Shown here piece by piece: positions 12,801 through 25,478 of a stretch of 64,000 nucleotides of DNA (position 1 is its first letter; each line of letters opens with the position of its first letter). This stretch comes from Rhizoctonia solani (lineage: Eukaryota > Basidiomycota > Agaricomycetes > Cantharellales > Ceratobasidiaceae): the NCBI RefSeq assembly GCF_016906535.1, contig NC_057370.1, positions 992,001 to 1,056,000 on the forward strand, in the 5' to 3' direction. The notes below the pieces were generated by a model, which saw only the letters and a list, made by a program, of their open reading frames with translations, was not told the origin of the DNA and did not search any database. Made by a program: the position numbers and the translations under genes.

Positions 12801-14398
12801 GACTGAATTCCGTTCCGTACTACGACAACAAGAATTTCGCTAGGAACGTATCCTTAGTTCCAACCTCTGCTATCACTGGCGAAGGTGTTCCAGATATGAT
12901 TATGCTCGTGGTCAAATTGACACAACAGCGAATGGCCGAGTCGCTCATGTACATCTCAGAGCTCGAGTGCACCGTCCTTGAAGTCAAGGTCATCGAAGGT
13001 TTGGGTACAACCATTGATGTGGTCTTGTCCAATGGATACTTGAGGGAGGGCGACAAGATTGTGGTCTGCGGTTTGAACGGTCCAATCGTGACGCAAGTAC
13101 GTGCGTTGCTTACACCTCAACCTCTCCGAGAAATGCGAATTAAAGTGAGTAGCTTATTACACAAGTAGACTGGATGCTGAGGCTTTACGCAGTCCGCATA
13201 CGTCCACCACAAAGAAGTCAAGGCCGCACTTGGTGTCAAGATTGCTGCTCCAGATCTGGAGAAGGCAATCGCAGGATCTCGTCTTTTGGTCGTTGGTCCT
13301 GATGACGAAGAGGACGACCTCAAGGATGAAGTCATGTCTGACCTTACGACCTTGCTCAACTCGATCGACAAGTCTGGCCGGGGCGTGTGTGTACAAGCCA
13401 GCACCCTGGGATCTCTGGAAGCGCTCTTGGAATTCCTGCGCGTCAGCCAGATCCCTGTAAGCGGTATCAATATTGGTCCCGTCCACAAGAGAGACGTTAT
13501 GCGCTCGGCTACTATGTTAGAGAAGGCAAAAGAACTCGCGTGTATCTTGTGTTTCGATGTAACGGTTGATAAAGAAGCGGAAAGGCTTGCAGAGGAGCTT
13601 GGGATTCGCTTGTTCAAGGGTGAGCCCTATATATTATTTAAGCTAACTATATTAAATCGGGGTACCTCAATTAGCGGATATCATTTATCATCTCTTTGAT
13701 GCGTTCACTGCGTACAATGCTGAGATCATGGAAGCGAAACGACGTGACGCTGCACCCATTGCTGTCTGGCCATGCCGACTCAAGATTTTGGCCTGCTTTA
13801 CCAAGCGCGATCCGATCATTCTGGGCTGCGATATCCTCGATGGGTCGCTTCGGGTCGGAACGCCCCTGTGTGTGGTGAAGACTGATCCTTCTGGGAAGAA
13901 GGAGACTGTTTCCCTAGGCAAAGTGTGCGTTGGCCTTTTAATTCGACAAATTCACATAGCTAACGATAGATTTGTAGTACGTCCCTTGAAATTAACCATA
14001 AGCCGTTTGAAGTAGGGTTGATTCAGTTTGACTGTTGTGATAGAAGCTAAACACTATTCCTGAATAGGTTGTCAAGAAGTCTCAGGTTGGCGCAGGTGTT
14101 GCAGTAAAGATTGAGCATGCCGTATATGAATCCGCCAAGATGTTTGGTCGTCATTTTGATGATAAAGATGAGGTATATAGCATGGTATCCCGACAGAGTA
14201 TTGATGTTCTTAAGGTGAGTTGGGGCCGAATTTAACAAGGGTAGTCTCTGATCTCTCTGCCCTTGCGTAGGAAACATTCCGAAAAGACGTCTCGATGGAA
14301 GAATGGCATCTGATCAAGGGACTGAAGACGGTGAGTTTTGAAGTGACTGTTAGGTGAATTACGGCTGACGCGTTTGACAGAAACTCAATATCGATTGA
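9875..14398 (+). CDS. FUN12: translation initiation factor eIF5B
   Basis: eIF5B is the IF2-family GTPase that joins ribosomal subunits at start codons. The start [16 protein letters not shown] opens a long Lys/Glu-rich N-terminal region (to about 12060) typical of eukaryotic eIF5B. The G domain follows: GHVDTGKT (G1, 12095-12118), [13 protein letters not shown] (G2), IDTPGHESF (G3) and ALNKIDR (G4). Domains II-IV are complete ([42 protein letters not shown]) and the protein ends LKTKLNID. About twelve short introns. The frame is apparently lost twice, each time at a homopolymer: CCC at 10295-10297, where one more C restores [16 protein letters not shown], and the A-run 10719-10725, where one more A restores KKAQAAKKK. 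An essential gene is unlikely to be broken, so sequence error is favoured. Confidence 0.93.
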
Positions 14399-14680
14399 TT
14401 GTACCCCCCGATTTTTTTCTTGTACTATTGTCTGTAGCATTTCCCAGAATACCTTGCAAATGCATCACATTGACCATGATCGGGCCTAAGTTTAAGCTAA
14501 CTCTAAATTTAAATGAATCTGGCCATTTATTTCTCGGCCAGTGCGACATCCCTAAAATATTCAAATTGCTTATAATTGGTCAATAAGCGCTGGAAGCTGA
14601 CTAATGATGTCCAAGCAGAATTTTGTTGCAGCTGCCTTCCCCACACTGTTCAATATTTGTGTTCTTGACCAGAAATCGCG

Positions 14681-15567
14681 ATGAGACAGTTAAAGCACCA
14701 CGAGAAGAAACTCCTCAAGAAGGTTGACTTTTTGAACGTACGTATCTTTATTCTTATAGCATCAAAATAATTAAATCAAAGCGACCAACGCTTCTAGTGG
14801 AAATCTGATGCAAATCACCGAGAATTGAAAGTGATGCGCAGGTATCATGTTCAAGACAGAGAAGACTACACAAAGTACGTAGAAACTGACAAAAAATACG
14901 GATTTTTCTTATATCTTGGTACAGATACGCACGATTGGTTGGCTCGGTTCGGCAAATGGCTCATCGTTTGTCCTTACTCCCAGCCCAAGATCCATTTCGC
15001 CACCGAATGGAGGACCAACTTCTTAACAAGATGTATGACATGGGTGTGCTAAATCTAGGCACGAAGCTAAGTGATATCGAGGCCAAAATTACGGTATCTA
15101 GCTTTTGCAGGTGGGTATTACCGTTTATATCATTTCTTCCAGGTTCATGCTCACTTGTGCATAGACGAAGGCTTGCTGTGATCGTTTGCAGAAGTAAAAT
15201 GGCAGAGACTGTTAGCGCAGTAGGTACCCTCCGTCTTTACGATTCGGTTTTATCCAAGGTTTCCTCAGGCTGTCAAATTTATCGAGCAAGGTCACATTCG
15301 AGTTGGCCCGGACACCATCACCGATCCGGCATTCCTGGTGACCCGGTAAGTAGATACGAGAGGGTGATTTTGATTTACATCTTATAGCCACCTGTCAATA
15401 GTCATATGGAAGACTATGTCACATGGGTAGATACATCCAAGGTCAAGAGGACGATCATGCAGTACAATGACGAGGTAAGTCTTCAGTTCATGACACAGCT
15501 ATGATTTCAATACACTTCTGACGAATCGTTATCGCATACATAGCTGGATGATTTCGACATGCTATAA
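14681..15567 (+). CDS. IMP3: U3 snoRNP protein IMP3
   Basis: It encodes a small S4-domain RNA-binding protein of the small-subunit processome, which binds U3 snoRNA and helps it pair with pre-18S rRNA. Exons give [20 protein letters not shown] and [19 protein letters not shown]. The S4 region follows ([39 protein letters not shown]), and the end is [16 protein letters not shown]...DELDDFDML. The near-universal start and the [14 protein letters not shown] segment are diagnostic. Six or so introns of about 50-70 bp. The length (about 180 residues) fits the family. It lies 282 bp downstream of eIF5B on the same strand and converges with the ATR gene, leaving a 162-bp gap. Confidence 0.93.
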
Positions 15568-15729
15568 CACACGATAAACCTAGCGAATTTTGCCTTGAGT
15601 CTCGGCAGCTATCGATGCAACAGTAAGTTCTCTGCTACGAGTCCGCGATCAAGAGTTAACCATCCGCACAAATAGCTACGATTAATGTTATACTATGTAT
15701 TATACAGTAAATGCAAGCACATGGTCATG

Positions 15730-18700
15730 CTAAATCCAGGACATCCATCCAACATACATTCTTGCCTGCAAATACAAGCCTCTTTAATATAATCCGGTAA
15801 ACATGGTATCTTACTTACCAAACGGACTGGGTCGGTCGCTTCGCGGATCAACGCCTCAACCTGGTTGCTAACTGTCATCACACGATTGTCTCGCCCTACA
15901 CCTTGGATCTTGTGCCCAATTGGTAGCATAGCATTTCGGGCCAATTCCTTGATATCGGTCGACCCCACAGATGTGCTAGAACCCGCTCTGCCTCTTGGAT
16001 CAATTGTTCTCCCCGCTCTCTGGCGCGCTAAACGAGCATCCCGCTCCTATTCAATGCCAAATAAATTAGTAAAGCCAATAGTACAAGCAAGGTCTAATCC
16101 TACATTTTTTCTCCGCTGGTCTTCCCATTCGACTAGCGGGTCGTGTACAAAGGCGTCGAGGACGCTTATCAAAGACCCGTAGTTGTCACGAAGAAGGTGC
16201 ATTGTGACTTCGCATGCGGTCCGGAAAGCTCCTAAACAATCAAGTCAGCTCTGCACTTTACGGGTAGGTTGTTGGTTTAACCTTCTACGCCTGTGACGCC
16301 AAAACCGTCAACCATATTCGCTGTCAACCGAAATGGTACAGTTTCGGGTATTTCGAATGTTTTTCCCTAAATTCAAGTTATTCAGATAACACTAGTGAAG
16401 AGACAATTGGATTCAACTAACCCGCTCGAATAAACAGTTCAAGTCAACGTGAACAAGATCCCCGTTAACAGTATCAAACATCAGGTTTTCGCCGTGTCGA
16501 TCTCCAAGGCTGTGGGGGTATAACTGAGAAAATTGACTTGAGAGATCACAGTATTACTAACCCCAGAATATGTCCGACCATTGACATAACAGCCGTAGTG
16601 CGAGTATATGCTAGCCGACTGGATAGCCAAGCGGTAGGTTCGGAGAAATACGAAATGAAGTACTCGTGTAAGTTGATAAGGACACTTTACGTGTTGTAAG
16701 AGCCGTGTTCTTGATTTGGAACTTGAATGAATGCACTTACCTAGGGATGGCCTTCTTAACCCAGTACTCGTGGACATCTTTATCGGATAGGCCTTTGGCC
16801 TTATGCTGAACCCATTCCATCACTTGTTTGTGCTATTACCACACATCAGCAGGATTAAAGCAAAAACAAGGTGTAACCCACATAGATAGATAGCCCTCGT
16901 TGCTCGTAAAGACTCGTTATAATGTTGCGGTATCCGGTGGTATTCAGAACCCACTCGAGGAATCCACACTCCTCGTTCAATATGACAACCGCATATGTCC
17001 GAATGTCTATCGAGATGTGAGAGAGGTGCATGTGGCCAGACGATGGCACCTACGGAGTTGCCGACGACGACTCTCAGCGTTCTTTTTCAGTAGTTTGTTA
17101 ATCATCGAATTAAAGTCCATCAAACGAGCGTCCTTCCGTAAGTCATCTTTCGGCTTGCAGAGGAAGATGTATGTATGACCATCCTCGGACTGAGCTGTGA
17201 TTTTTCTCGGTTTCTGCAACGATTTCATGACGTCGACTTCGTCATTGAATCCTGAGAAATATCTGAGTGGTGCCGATTGAATAGGCCACATTGGACTCAC
17301 TATGAAATCGGGGTATGTTTGGTGGGAAAGGCTGGTAGACAACGGACGGAGAAACTGGTAAGTTAACGGTGAGGTAGTCTTGGAGCGGCATGATCAATTT
17401 CGACGGAGCGAGCCGACCCAGTGCAGGGAAATGTTTCTGCATGTTGAGGTTATACTCATTTTCTGGTATGTCTCTCTCACTCATTGCAAGCAATTCCTTG
17501 ACCATAGCCCTACTTTGCATAATGAGTTCCCTGACTTCGTCCCCCGTGCTCTGCGTGGAAACTTAGCCTTTGAGATATGCATACGTTTGAATCCTACCTG
17601 CGATTTCTCCAGTATTTCCCGCCCTCGTCCAGCCCGCTCAGGGTTTCGTGATTGCCCCAAAGGCGAAACACACCAGAGAGCTTGTTGAGGGTATGAGATG
17701 ACTACTGATATGATTATTTTCGCCAGATACTTGTAGGTAAGTCGATTAGGATGTGTAACTCGGGAGAGTAGTTGCGGTAGAGCGGTAAACCACTACAATC
17801 GAGTTAAATTACAAACATGCTCGGCCACGATTAACACACCTGGAACGGTTTCAGCATGCTGATTGCATCAGACATCACCGCGTTGATCGACTTGTACGCT
17901 TTGTATGTTGCTTCAGTTCCAGGCGGCCTAGATAAGACATTCAATCTCGTGTCTGCCTTGCGATTGGCTTGGTCGAGCGACTCACAAAGCAGATTTATCT
18001 CGCTCTGCCGAGATAATATAGCCCAACTGTGCCATATCAGCCCATATAGTTAGTAGACGAGGCATCGTCTGATATATGTATTTAGAGCCGAATTTCATTG
18101 CTTCTACGTAGTACCTGCAGGTGAACATATTCATGGATGCACCCCTAGAAGACATTTAGGACATCTGTAATAGTGACAAAGGTTTTAGACCCACTGTGAA
18201 ACTTGGCTTTGGATATCCATATTCTTAAAGGCATCATCGTAATACTGCCCCAGTCGGAAGTGAGGGCTCTCCCATCTTATTTCCGCATAACCATCAACAA
18301 ACGGGACTTTTTATGAACAAAGAAGTCACTTACTCCTCTAACATTTTGGACGCAGCTGCGAATCGATTGATTACCTCATTACTCTCGTACCTGTCAGCCT
18401 CATGAGTCCATCTTGCTCTTAAGAGTAGTGCCTATCAAACATTAGTCTTCGGGTTCCAGTGTGTTAAAAATGTCTAACCTTGGCCATCATTTGGCGGTCA
18501 GGATTCGGGGATCCAGGCTTGCTGAAATCCAGTTTTGGCGGATTTTCGACTGCATGCGTGATTTCTTGTAGTGCTCGAAGCGGTTCCCCCAGTGCTTTGG
18601 TGAGTTTGCAACCTTGTATAAACGAAAAGGCCATTTCGTTCCTTTGGGCCTGGAGAATAGAGCTATATGCTGTCTGAAAATGCGAAGCCTTGAGAGCAAT

Positions 18701-21700
18701 CTTCGATGAAGTCAACCAAGCTTGGCCAATTTCTCCTCGAATTTCCAAGACCTTTCCAGAGCTATTCGTAGGCTTGAATAATTGCTCAAATACACCCCAA
18801 ACCAGTACTCACAAAAGACTAAATGCAGTTCTTCTCATGCTTAAAACTGGCTCCTGGACCCTAAAAGTTGGTAGTAGCGATTTAAAACGCTTTTCCAAAC
18901 TGGATGTAAGATTGTCAAGGGTAGCTCTCGCCATTGCTGGGTAGTTATTTTCTGGATTGTCCACTGCTGCGTTCAAGAAGTTTCCCGCTTGGTATATGCT
19001 TTCAATTTCTCGTGCCATGTGAAGGTGGAGCACTGCTTCGTAAGATCGTCGATAAGAAGTTGACCCATTGGCTGTAATAACGCCCCCGAAAACATTCCTG
19101 GCGTTTTCCAAAACTGCGTCGAATTCTTTACGCGCGTCCTTTTGAGCACTGAGTAGCAATCGACCAAGTGTCATTTCCGGGCTTTGTCGTTGGCCATCAG
19201 AAGTCAATCGCTTCACTGCCTCCAGGTCACCAAGAGTCCAGGCTCCCTCCACCGCAAAATCCGCCAAATGCGATTCCCACATTGGATGGTTACTCAAGAC
19301 TCCATGAATATGGGTTTTCATCGCATCTACCGATAATTGTCAGTATCAGCGAGGCTGTTTTAAATATTCATTACCATTGTGTCCGAGGTTGCGCAAGCAC
19401 CGCAGTAAACCTATATGAGGCTCTAGATTGTTCGGCTCTTGTTGAAGCTGGATCTCCCAGCAACTTTGTGCTGAAGTCCAGCGACCGGTCATTTCGTGCC
19501 CCCGGATTTGTTGCTCGAGCGAGGGGGATATCACCAACTTGGAGACTCCCTCCATACCATCAGGTTCATCCAAGTTGGCGTAGATCTCGTGAAGTCGTTC
19601 ATAAAGAGGCTGCAGTTCTTGCTCGGTCTTTTGTTGTTCGCGTTTGGAAACAATCTCCTTCTCAAAGCTCATGAGAGATCGGGCAAACGCCCGACACCGG
19701 AATGCAGCATTCGATAACAATTCGTTGTCAATAGTGGACAGGAGAGATTCAACTTTGGCACGTTGATATTCCAGCGTTGCTACCGCGGGGTGATTGCTAA
19801 GGTCCTTCACATGGTGTCTCCCTCTTCGGAGCTCGGACCTCTTGCGAACTGCCTCCTGATTTTTATTCCGAATCCATCGATTTAATTGGTCCATAAGGTC
19901 AAAGACGGTCTACACAAACGTTAATAAACCCATCCAATTACAGTATATACCACCACCTACCTGGGCACTGAGGGTTTTACGAGGGGCTGGGGTGCCATCT
20001 GCATTGTCGATTTGATCTCTTAAAACAGTAACAATCTCTTGTGTTATATGGCTCAAATCCTCCTCCGATTGTGAAATCGCAATGATAAGATGTGGAAGAA
20101 TCTGTTTAGCCACTCTGACATCCTGGTTCCTGATCGCGGGACGAAAAACCTCGAATATTTTTGCCGCATTGGCGTTTTTGACGCAACTAATCAAGTAGGC
20201 TGTCCATGTCTGGATCCATTCACGATAGGTTGGGGAGTGGGAATATATCGGAAATTGAGGAACTACTGGAGGTTTTGACTGGATAGTGAAGCGCCCCTCC
20301 AATAGCGGACCGACAGTCTCGACTACCTCTGGAGAAATAGACTTCCAACGAGTACGAATTTTCATAGGAACAGACTGTGAACCAGTCTTCACAAGCGCGT
20401 TGTTGAATCCACATTGTCTCAAGAGCTCCTGAATCGCGTATGCAAGGTGTCGCTGATATTTAAGATCCGTCGTAGACCTAAACGCGCTGACTAGAACATC
20501 AGAAATTAGACTGATGATAAACCACACGGTTTCATCCTCGTCCTCAAAGTTGCGCATAACCATCTGGTCTTGGCCTCCGGGTTGTATATCCAAACGATCA
20601 GGATCCAACGCTCCGACTATGCCGATACATTCGTATGCAACCTTGTGCAATGCTTCACAGCCATCCCCTTCTCTACAGGCAGCCTCAAAAAGAACTTTCA
20701 TTGTTCGCCCGAGCCAGGGACTAAAGACGTCTCCAACCATGTACCCTTCTATAGTGGCCCGATGCTTTAGAAGATAAGCTTTCAGCTCTTGCAGTGACTG
20801 AACTGCTATATTCATGTTTTCGTTTCTGCACCGTGCCAATAAAATTTCTAGAGGGTCTTTCGAGGAGCTGCGTAGACGCTTGAGCGGCTTGTTATAACGC
20901 TTGAGGTCGTCGATGGGGGATAGGGAAACAACCGAATCGATATTCTGCCGAATATCCCGCCCGTTGTTTACGATGATGTACTCCAATATTTTGATGGCCC
21001 ACTCCTTCGCTTTCGGGGTAATCTCTCCCCAGTGGCGGACAACAGTGGCCGTGGTGACTCCTAATAGAGAGACCGCGTCCACAATTAAAAGGGTTTCGAT
21101 AAAGCTATGCCAAGTTGAGAGCGTTGCTTCGGAAAGTTCGGGAATACGTATCATGCTCTGAAGTGTGGCCATAATCTACGCATATAAGGTTCAATCCTCG
21201 TAAACTATAAATGAGTACACTCGTACCTGAGGCGAAACAAGGCTTGAAGACGCTCCGACGGACTTGACAACTACTCCGAGGCTTTTTATCATTTGGATCT
21301 TCTGTGAAACTGTCGCTTTCCCCCTAACGTCTTGCAATGCATCATTGATATGCATTACAATTCCGAGTAGGTGGTTTGTCAAAAACGCAGGAAGATCAAT
21401 GGCAGGGGTTGCTCGTTCGCCTCGTTCTAGTGTAATTTGTTGGGCGATATAATGGATTGCCCAATTGGCCTAAGAACGTCAGTTTAGGCGTAGTGCGTTA
21501 ACGCTGCCTGCTTACTTTGTCACGGCGTTCAATATCCTCGCTACCCAGCTGAATGACCAATTCACCAATGAGGGGTGCCCCGCAAGATCCAAGCAGCCTC
21601 GCCTCTGTCATCTCGTCATTTTTACGAGTCCGTCGTTGTATGATTTCGTTCAGAACATCTCTGCAAAGGAAAGACATTGACTTTCGTATACTCGACTCGC

Positions 21701-24457
21701 TCCCCACAAGGAGTATTTCAGTTAGGTATTCTTGAGCATTTTCGAGTAGCAGTGCCCCGGTGTTTTGTTCGACGTATCCAGCAATTACATCGATTACAGC
21801 CTTGTTGCAAGACTTGATTGCTGCCGCTAAGGCTGGTGCCCGAGTATAGGTAAGGAAATCTCTGGGTGAAACTGTGAGCAGCCGGCATACGTCGGGAAGA
21901 ACATCGGAAGATGTAGAGAGTTTTTCAACAACCAAAGGTGTTATCTGTTTGAAGTATGGAGAGAGAAGCTGAAAAGGCGCCTTGTTCATGAAACTAGCCA
22001 TTTCCAGTATCTGTATTCCAGTTATATGACATTTATGTCGCAGCTCGAATTCGTAGCACTAACCTGAGCATAAGCGAGCCCTTTGATGACTAAATTTTGT
22101 TGTTGCAGAAGCGTTATATGGGTCAGAATAACATGTCCTAGCAAATCCTCTGAAGCAACCCTGTGGCAAAGTCGTCTCTTAGCACACCCATCCAACCCAG
22201 TAGCTAAACTGTACTAACTTGCCAATGTCACATAAAACCGAAAGCGCGGTCTCCCTCACTGATCCTTTACCCTCGAGTACCAGTTTGTTCGTGATAGCCA
22301 AGGGGCGAGCGGTCAAATCCTGCTGGCTCCGTTGCATCCCTTGTGCCACTTCAACAAACTGCACTATTGCTCGCCTTTTTTGGTTGTAAGCCAAACCTTT
22401 TGAAGAAAAAACGTGGGTATAATAACTGCTTACCCAGCTGCAAGCCTTACGGATCGCTCAGGTCTTTCGAGAGCGCTGCCGAGAAGAACCATGACCTTGT
22501 CGGTCGCATGGGCATTGAAGGCAACTTGATAATGATCAGGGCTCAGGTGTTTTATAGCCGATGCAAGACCATCATAGGCTCCCCGATTTGAGTTGAAGCG
22601 CATACAAAGTTCGAAAAAGCGTGAAACAGTTTTTGCGGTTCCGGTCCGAATTGAAGGACAGCGTTTCTCCATCGATGTGGGGTGAGCCAAAGCACATGGA
22701 ATGGCAGCCCAATTGCTGGTTGCTGCAAGCCTATCCAGACGTAAGGTTATCAAGATTATTTTATTTGCGCATTTGGACGTACGATTGATTCTCCAGCGCG
22801 CTCGTCAACGAGTCCAAAACCCGGCCCTCAAAAGCCTCGTAATCCTCGTTATTGGGTCCCAGTCCACCAGCGAGCCAATCCCGACGTCGGTCAAAAATAT
22901 TCGACGATATGTACTCAAATGAAATCCTTTTCTGGGGTGCTTGTTTGGCAGTCACTTGTGACCCATCTCGCATGACTGTATCGCCATGAACGTCGGTTTC
23001 TTGCTCGGTCTGGTCGTCTCTTTTCCTCTTTCCCGACTTGGCTGTTGCTTTTGAACTCGTTTTCTGTGCGCGCGAATCTACCGCCCGTCGGAGATCAAGA
23101 AGAACTTGGGACGAATCGTCTACATCCACAGGAATGTTTTGAAAAACTTCAAGGGCTTCGTACGGAAGAAGGTGGACTTGAGCTGTAAGCAGTTGGCATA
23201 ATGCTACCTTCATAAGAGCATGTGATTAGTAGCTACGAAACTAATCATAATTGCTTACTCGCAGATTGCTCATGGTATCATTGCTTGCACATAGCATTAT
23301 CACTGATTCGATATCGGACCAGCTTGAACCAGTGGCTTCCAACCTAACGAGACCGATTATCTTTGCTAGTTCGTCGTCTACAATGTGCCAATGTGGCTCG
23401 TTCGGTGAAGCTCCTGTATGAATGCGCCGGATGGCTAACTTCCAAACTTGAGCAGCAATTCCAGTTGATTCGGAAGGCCTCTCCTCTAACCACGTAAACG
23501 ACAACTCCAATAGTCGAGCGATTAATTTAGGCTCATGATGGACCTCCAGTAACGAGAAAACTTCGCATATGGCAAAGGCCGTGGACTGCCTATAGCTTTT
23601 AAGAAATGCATCCGCCGAGAGTGGTGTTGAAAGGGTGGAAATAAGCATTGATAATGCGCTGATTCCAGCCGTCAAAAGTGCTTGAGAAGACGCGATCGGA
23701 AACTAATTGACGCGGGAGGTTCGGGGCACTATTCGCTGCATAAATCCGTGGTGTTGTGAATAGGATGCCTCGAGGGGGTAAACAGCCGACGGTACACGAT
23801 CAATTACATCTATCCATCCTGCTGAGATTTAAACCAATAGATAAAGGTAGTGTCAAGATACATACCAGCAATAAATTTGAGCAATTCATCTAAACATGGT
23901 TTCAGAACCTCCCAAGCCGGTCGTTCTGGATCATCTCCGAGCATTAGACTGCCCCCCAGAAATCCAAGCATAGCAACTGTCACATCTACGCATCGTTGAG
24001 CTATTGTATTAAGCCCTTGGGAATCGAGATCTTGCGAGCTTTCGTCTAATAGCCAGGCATTGGCCAGTCCCAAATCAGCAAACAGCATCGCAAGCCATGC
24101 GCGTTCTGTTCGTTCATATCCATTAGGAGGGCGAGTTTTCTTTTCGTCGTACAGGACTGCGACTTTGGGAAGCGCACGAGCTTGAATATTAAGCGACAAG
24201 ATGCAGAGGTCGCGCCATTCAAACTCCCAAGGATCTTTACCAGGACGAGGAAACCCCTTGAGAACTGAATCGGATAGAGTAACTAGTAGCGACGATATGT
24301 GCTGGTTATCAGGATGATTTATAGGCAACCACGTTCCATCGTCAGGGAGAGCAAGCCCTTGGGATAGAGTCTGAAGTAGCTCCGTAACTTGCTTGGTTGA
24401 ACGGTTGTCTAGTAATGCTAATGGCTGGGTCGCCACCGGAAGACCGTCGTAATCCAT
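15730..24457 (-). CDS. PI3K-related checkpoint kinase ATR/Rad3/Mec1
   Basis: This gene encodes the apical DNA-damage and replication-stress kinase. The start is MDYDGLPVATQPLALLDNRS, and N-terminal HEAT-like helical repeats follow. The UME domain lies at about 21100-21400 (LTNHLLGIVMHINDALQDV, SLVSPQIMATLQSMI). The FAT region is at about 18400-20000, and the PI3K-type kinase domain at about 17350-16200 carries GDRHGENLMFDTVNGDLVHVDLN (near 16440-16506). The FATC tail is VSNQVEALIREATDPVRL spliced to ARMYVGWMSWI and the stop at 15730-15732. The UME domain identifies ATR and excludes Tel1/ATM, TOR and TRRAP. Many short introns; roughly 2,300-2,500 residues by estimate. I did not resolve every intron, and no obvious break was seen. 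Confidence 0.92.
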
Positions 24458-24954
24458 ATTAAATTATGCCCAAACCACAAACTAAAGTCAATCGGCCAGA
24501 GTTAATGTGGCGAGAGATTGACCGGTGGTGGTCGCCGAATCGAGAAACGCGTTTGTTACGTTACTTTGATTTAGCCTCAACCACCGATTACTGGGTGGTT
24601 GAACCAAGCCTTAAGCCACTAGCTCGACAATAAAACAAACTATACCCAACTCACGCACCATCCTCTACTGTTCTAAGTTCCTTTAGACTAACACGTAAAT
24701 TTTGCCACATTATCAGGTCCACTCCTGCGCAAAAAGCCATAAAAATACGATTACGGGTGTATTGCGAGGCCCACAACAACACTGCGAGCAATTGTGGAGA
24801 GGACACGACCAACACATACTATAGCTACACCAATCATGAGCACGCTCCTCAAACATACAGCATTCGGCATACGCTAAACCACAGATACCCATGTCTGTGT
24901 CCAGAAACTATGCACCTCCCCTCCCCCTCCTCTCTTCCACCGCAGTACGCGAGC
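24458..24954. other. intergenic region, ATR promoter side
   Basis: This 497-bp spacer lies upstream of the ATR gene and downstream of the V-ATPase subunit-f gene. I see no gene in it. Confidence 0.5.
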
Positions 24955-25478
24955 TCAGATGGCAATATCACCTCCTCGCGCCTTGCGCTTGTGCAGACCG
25001 ATCTATATAAACACGAATAAGTTTAACATCACGGTAATATAACCATAGAGTAGGGGTAACACGTACCTGACATCCACAAAATGCAATCATAGCGGCATAG
25101 ATCACCGCTGCGGCGTAACATGTTGACCCAACTGCCTGGCCATTTTCGGGGTCGTTGGTCGAGCCCATAAGAGCTGGCCACTATGGTGATTGAATAAGAT
25201 AATTCAGCATCACTCGACCAATGGAGGAGTTGCTCAAACCCACGTTATGAGAGAAACCATATCCCATCTGCACATTACATACCCATCCAAATTCAGCACT
25301 CCTGCTTTGGTCTATCGATCAAATTACATACCACTACAAATGCAGTATGAGTATGTGGCTTATGACCAAACTACAGATCGAATAGCGGGCACTTACCAGT
25401 CAAAATGGCCACACCAAATACCGAAATAACCGTGCACATTGATGCACTTTCTACCGAAAAGAAAGGAGACAGTGCCAT
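24955..25478 (-). CDS. V-ATPase V0 subunit f homologue (RNase K/YPR170W-B family)
   Basis: It encodes a two-pass membrane protein of about 80-90 residues. Exon 1 (25397-25478) reads MALSPFFSVESASMCTVISVFGVAILT, the first membrane segment. A later exon reads WPALMGSTNDPENGQAVGST and CYAAAVIYAAMIAFCGCQ, the second segment. The last exon gives IGLHKRKARGGDIAI. The pattern CTVxSxFGVxIL, GSxxDPExGxAV and FCGxQ matches the yeast V0 subunit f, a component of the proton-pumping vacuolar ATPase. A middle exon near 25260-25285 should supply MGYGFSHN, but its acceptor phase does not fit exon 1, so that junction is unresolved or carries a small sequence error. Such a short, multi-exon gene is easily missed by gene finders. 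Confidence 0.7.
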
